A stretch of 64,000 nt of DNA from Rhabdornis inornatus (lineage: Eukaryota > Chordata > Aves > Passeriformes > Rhabdornithidae). Location: contig VWZS01011026.1 in NCBI GenBank assembly GCA_013397075.1, positions 298-64,297 of the forward strand, written 5' to 3'. Shown in pieces: positions 58,964 to 64,000 of this stretch (positions within the stretch are counted from its first letter, which is position 1; every line of letters begins with the position of its first letter). Under the pieces are notes generated by a model. The model was given only the letters and a program-made list of their open reading frames with translations, ran no database searches and was not told the origin of the DNA. Made by a program: the position numbers and the translations under genes.

Positions 58964-61900
58964 CTAATTACTCTGGTCTATTATCCAGATTTGACACTGG
59001 CCAGACAAGGGACAGGTTTTCTACACATCCACATGCCTCTTGGTGACTGAAGTCATGTTGATGAACTCTGTAGCAGGTTACTGTGCAGTCGGAACATACT
59101 TCTTACAGATACAAGAATCACCAATGAGTGAAGTAGCTTTACTTCAACTAAATATGCATTTAAAATGTCTGTCTTCTATGATAGGATCTTCCAAGCATAG
59201 TGATGGAAGGTGTGTGGGCTGTGACTATGCCTCAGCCAGAGATACCGTAAAGATCTAACAGAAACATTGAGAGCTGAATGGATTGGCATGAACAGCACCA
59301 GAGGACACTGCAGAAGAACAGGAACGACAGCTGTTGATCACACCTAAGCTAGGAGATCATCAAGATCACACCACATCTTGCAGCTTCTCAAAACACCCAG
59401 ACTGGGGGTGATGCAGAAGACAGACTGAAGCCATTAAGAGGTAAGATAAAGGACAAGCCTTGAACCATTAAAGATATTCAGGTAAGGCAACTAAAGAGAA
59501 TATTTCTTAATAATTCTGAAAGGTGGAACCCAGTGAGGAGACAAGAGATCACAATCCTGTGAATCCTTAAAGCGAACAAAAGACAGATCCAAACCCAGCC
59601 TGGCCGCCTGCCTGAGATGAACTCTAGAGATGTGGTGACACGTTACATCATGTTCCCTGCCTCCCTGTCTTTGGAAGGAATCCTAGCTGGACCACATTGG
59701 CACACATCTGTTGGTGCCTGAGAAGATGTGGACATGAAAGAATGAGAGTGAATGAAATCAGGGTTTTAGAATAAAATCATCTCCCCTGGTAAGGTCTCTC
59801 ATTCAACTCTGCTGCATTAGTTGAGGTTTGTGCAAGAGCAGAGCATTCCAGTTCCTAGCAAAGGAGTCAGTGTGAGCTAAACCCTAAAAGATGCTCTGCA
59901 AAAGAAATGTGGAATATTCACACGCAGCTTTGTGAAGGTAGGTGCTCCAAAGCCTGTGGTTAAATTAATTCTTAGGGCTCCTCAGTTTGACACTGCTTTC
60001 CTCTACATAAAGAATGTAACTCAAAGAGGGATAATTTCTCTCCTCCTCTGCTTCTTTCTTTCTCTACCACCTGCTCCTACATATGATGTCTTCTGCCATC
60101 AAAGACTATACATACTATATTGAATGAACAAGCCGTGATGCAGGGCTGTAGTCCTGAGGCAAAGGTGTGCAGGGAATATTAAGAAGATGAATGGAGAGAA
60201 ACTCTACAGATTATAGAAATCCTTCTTTGTCTTCATTTCCCTATAAACTCTGGCTCTAACTCATCTATGAGCTGCAAGACATCTGTCAGATTGAGCACTG
60301 CTTATTGAATACATTTAGTGAGGAAAGAAGGGTTGGGCTACTGCAGTAGCAACAAGCAAAGCCTTCATCTCAGTTGACAGGTGGCTTGTGGCTACTGGCT
60401 GGACCCAAAAGCTCATCTTCCTAGGGACACTGGAAGTGACTGCAATTTCATTCTTCCTTCTGTCCTTAAGCACCTCAGGGTGGATGGGTTACAACAGTAT
60501 CTGAAGTTCCTATGCATCTTTCCCCCCACCCCATTTTCACAGGGAGAGTGGGGACACCACTTGAATGTGAAATGGCTTCTTTATTCCTCCTGCTCAGCCA
60601 CAGCCCTGTTGGCTTCAAACACAGGTCCTGCTGTGTGAGGCTACAATTGTAGCTAACACTGGAGCAGTTTGGTGGCTGTATAAAGGAGCCAGTGCTTGAG
60701 GGGTGCCTGGATCCTGCCTGTTCTGCTGCCTGCCCACTGTGCACACTGAGGTGTGCCTAGGTTGGAGGTGGTGGGTGGTTTACTGGGACTGGACACCTGC
60801 AGGTTCTTATTTGTGTGGTATGTCTCCATATTGGCTGGGCTTGGTGTGAAAGCACACCCACTGTGCATGATACAGGTGTTACAGAGAATGTAATGACCCA
60901 CTGAGTCAGAACAGTGGTGCCCATAAACTCTCAGCACCCTACGGTATTTTGGAATAGCATAGGAGCTCCACTGCTATCAGCAGTGCCTTCACTCTGTACC
61001 CCACCAGCATCGTGGCATTTGGTGAGCAGCACTTCTGTTGCCACCTTACCTACCAGACTTGGGGAGTCTGTAAAGATTCCTAATATTTTCCTCTCAAAGC
61101 AACGACACAGCCATTTTGCCCACTCCTTCCACAGTGATTGCCCCAACCCTTGGCCATTTAAGATGCTCTTCTCCATGTCTTCTCTGACTCCACGCTGCCC
61201 TCCTGGGAAACAGGGACCAAAACTGCCTACCCTATCCCAGAACTGCATGCATCTGGGTTTTATATGGTAGCAAAATGGTACAAAGTAAGAGGATTGTACA
61301 GTGGCATCCTGTTCCAGTCAGGAATCAACATCTTCAGCCAGTGCTATCCTTGACCCCTTTTCCCACCCATTCCTTGCATTGGACAAAGGTATTTTCACTA
61401 ATCACTTTAACTGTGATATTTTCCTATCTTTTCTGTCCTTATAAATGCAACACTAATCAGGGAAACTTTCACACGGTGTGTGTAAGAGAGAGACCCTAAC
61501 TCCCCATGCTGCAAATATGGGGACAGCTCAGTTCAAAGCTCAGGCTCCCCTCCAAGCAATGCACTGAAGGAAGCATGAGTGGATGCATCCTCAAGGAATA
61601 TGCAGCCACCTCTGGGCAGGAAGTTACAGCAGCAGGGTGTGGTGAACCAGGGAAGTGTGAAGGTGAGGGCTACTGCTAATAGAAGTGGCTTGGGGGAATT
61701 TTGAGACAAACTAATTGCAGGAGTCAGCAGCTGTCTCATGGGGAACCTCTCCTAAAACAATCTTGTAGTGTGTCTATTAGACAATATTTCTGATGACTTC
61801 GCTGAAAGGTCTGCTGAAAGGAGCAAGAATGGAGGAAGAAGGAAGGACATCCCTGACTCTTTTCCTGAGTGAGAAATGCTAATTCTAAATAACTTTGGAT

Positions 61901-64000
61901 TTTAGTGCAGAAGAACAAAATATCTAAAAATAAAATGTCCCTTCACAAGAGTCATACTCTGTTTAGAAAAAATGCAGCATTTAGAAACTGCATTTATTCT
62001 CCAGCATTTGCTAACTGGACCATGGCAGGACTTCAGAGCATCATTTCCCACTCACAGTACAGCTTCTAGCACTGTCAGTGCAGTCTTTTGCCATTTCATC
62101 CAGCAACTTTCAGGTGGGAAAATGGGAGAAAGGGGAAGTCTCTGTTGTACTGTGCTGCATGACTATGGCTTTGGGAAACCTCCTTGGGCCTGGGTGGCAT
62201 TGCATTTGCCAGTTGGGTGCTCTAGGGGAGCTGGCAGTATGTGAGGGTCCCACCAGACAGAGGAGGGGTTCTCAGCTGGTTTAGCATAGCACACATGCCT
62301 GTGGCATGGCAGGACTGAAGCAACCTGTGCTCAGCTCCTGAGGTATGTCTGGGTCAAATGCATGCTGTCTGGGAGGCCAGAATACCCCTCAGAATGGTGA
62401 AACAGCCTGGAAAACATATTTGCCCATTTTTATCCTGGTACTTTAGCTGAACTCACCTCCATAGCAGAGACAAGTAGCTTCTTAGTGTCACCAGCTATAA
62501 AAACGGGGTTAATATCAAGCTTACCTACTTTCCAGTGAGTTGCAGCTAATTAGAGTTAGCGTTAGTTAATGTTTGCACAGCCCTGGGATGTGAAAATGGT
62601 AATATCATGCAAAGTATTACTCCTGGTGCCTAGACACCATGATTCTTCATAACCAGAGCAGTCAATTAAATGAGCTGGGAGTGGAGAGATAGAATAGTGA
62701 GGAAGGCAGAGGAGATGCAAACTTAATACTGTATTCATGATGGCCTGCAGCTGCAGAGGGCAGGGAAAGATCTGTTCCTGCTACTAAGGGGCCAGAGAGA
62801 CAGCTCTGTTTGTGTAGGAGTGCAGATGTTCCCCAACAGCTTTGGGCTGTGCTGCAGCAGCCTGCTGGCTAAGGAAGGGAAGGGTCAGTTCCTGTCAGAT
62901 TTATGGGATAGAAGGCTCTGTTTAATCCTCACGTGGCTCTTGCTCATAATGTGTCGAGGATGCTGATTTCCTGTGAGGTCTTCTGGACAAAGCAGAGCAG
63001 CATTTCCCAGAGAGTGAAGGTCAACCCTGCCTCATGTCTGTCAGCTAGCAGCATCCCTGGTGGGGAGTAAGGAAGACTCATCACAGTGGGCAGTACAGGG
63101 CAGTGTTTCACCAGCCACACTGCAGAGCAGCACTGGGCATAACACATCCTGATAGGTACACTGTAGTGAACAGGGGATCCATTTCACCCATGCCAGCTCT
63201 GGGCATGGAGCAGACACTCAGGGACTGTGGGAGAAGTAGAGTAGACTGGAGCCATCTCTGCTCCCAGCAAGGCACTGCTCTGAAGGGGAAAGTCATTGGA
63301 CTTGCTTGAAGCGCAAAAGGGGGAATGTAGAAGTAAGCGTGTGATGCCATTTCCCAAACCTGGATTTTGTCCAAGACACTTGGATTAATACCACATTTTT
63401 TGGTGATTGATCAGGACTGACTATCCATGTCAGGACCACTGCTTGTAACCTTTCAAGAGCCATCCCCAGCCATGCAGAGGTCAGACCCCGTGCAGAGGCG
63501 TGACCCACCAGGAAGGCAGAGGGAGGATAGTCACACTGGATCACCACTGCTGTTTCTTACAGCTCCCTGGTGCTAACCTACGTATTAGATGAGGATTTGG
63601 CTAGAGCTCCTGGCCAGCTTCCATACTCTGCAATTGCATTCTGCTGCTTTGAAATCCCCCTCCTCACACACACGCACAAGCACACCCCATGGTTTAAGAG
63701 GGACACAGAAGCTGTCACTGCTTTCTGTCCAAAATTCCTGCACAGTGATGGAGATGGTTCACCCTTCTCTGGAACATACTCTATTTCAGTGCCATAAGAC
63801 ATGAATTATATGCCTGGGAAGGTTATAAAAACACTTTAGGACCCTTTGGAAGGAAGATGCAATCTTGAGATGAAAAGTAATATTAAAATGTCACCCGGTT
63901 TGACTTCTGGCATGATCAGGGCCTCAGGCTTGGACTAGGGAGAGGTGTCCTCGTGATGCTGGGAAAGATTGCCGACACTAAGCATATTCCATTTATGAAG
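58964..64000. other. non-coding stretch, no gene seen
   Basis: No exon, RNA gene, LTR or CR1 copy is recognised up to the window end. Frames of 60-118 codons occur on both strands, commonly overlapping in antisense pairs, as expected of non-coding sequence. A short CA-rich run occurs near 63665-63685. Confidence 0.45.

Overview
This window looks like a single-copy, mostly non-coding stretch of a bird nuclear genome, most likely a songbird. The dominant interspersed repeats are CR1 LINE fragments. One LTR (6517-7241) has a sequence layout I recognise from passerine genomes. Overall repeat density is low, and CpG is depleted except for one small cluster. An assembly gap next to a poly-C run (37670-37702) suggests a draft assembly. 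The species and chromosome cannot be told from the sequence.

Layout. The left edge (1-510) is the 3' end of an endogenous retrovirus: a short internal tail, a polypurine tract and one LTR. A second, solo LTR lies at 6517-7241 on the minus strand. CR1 copies lie at 3052-3460 (-), 9645-9680 (a 3' stub, -), 30577-30723 (+) and 53482-53911 (-). The last of these is followed by a two-copy 165-bp tandem duplication that may sit inside it. Two MIR-like ancient SINE fragments lie at 41480-41640 and 43731-43831. Microsatellites and short tandem repeats are scattered and small.

Genes. I found no protein-coding gene, rRNA, tRNA or CRISPR that I can support. The long open frames are explained by repeats, by strand-asymmetric pyrimidine or purine tracts, or by chance: the longest is 255 codons, none resembles a protein family I recognise, and none has convincing exon structure. 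One short stretch (45508-45623) has a good splice acceptor followed by an open, protein-like frame with a stop. It is listed as a weak terminal-exon candidate only.

What the window may be doing. Between about 20 kb and 55 kb there are many stretches, each 150-600 bp, with the look of conserved non-coding elements: mixed complexity, clustered TAAT-type homeodomain cores, GATA, SOX and E-box words, and no repeat signature. The strongest is 36411-36940, where homeodomain-like words sit beside a local CpG cluster of island density. The simplest reading is an intergenic or intronic regulatory landscape of a developmental gene outside the window. This is inference from sequence texture and needs a cross-species alignment. 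I did not find a new coding system. The most unusual DNA structures are perfect palindromes or hairpins at 10490-10515, 23260-23301, 33516-33546, 34403-34421 and 57778-57824.
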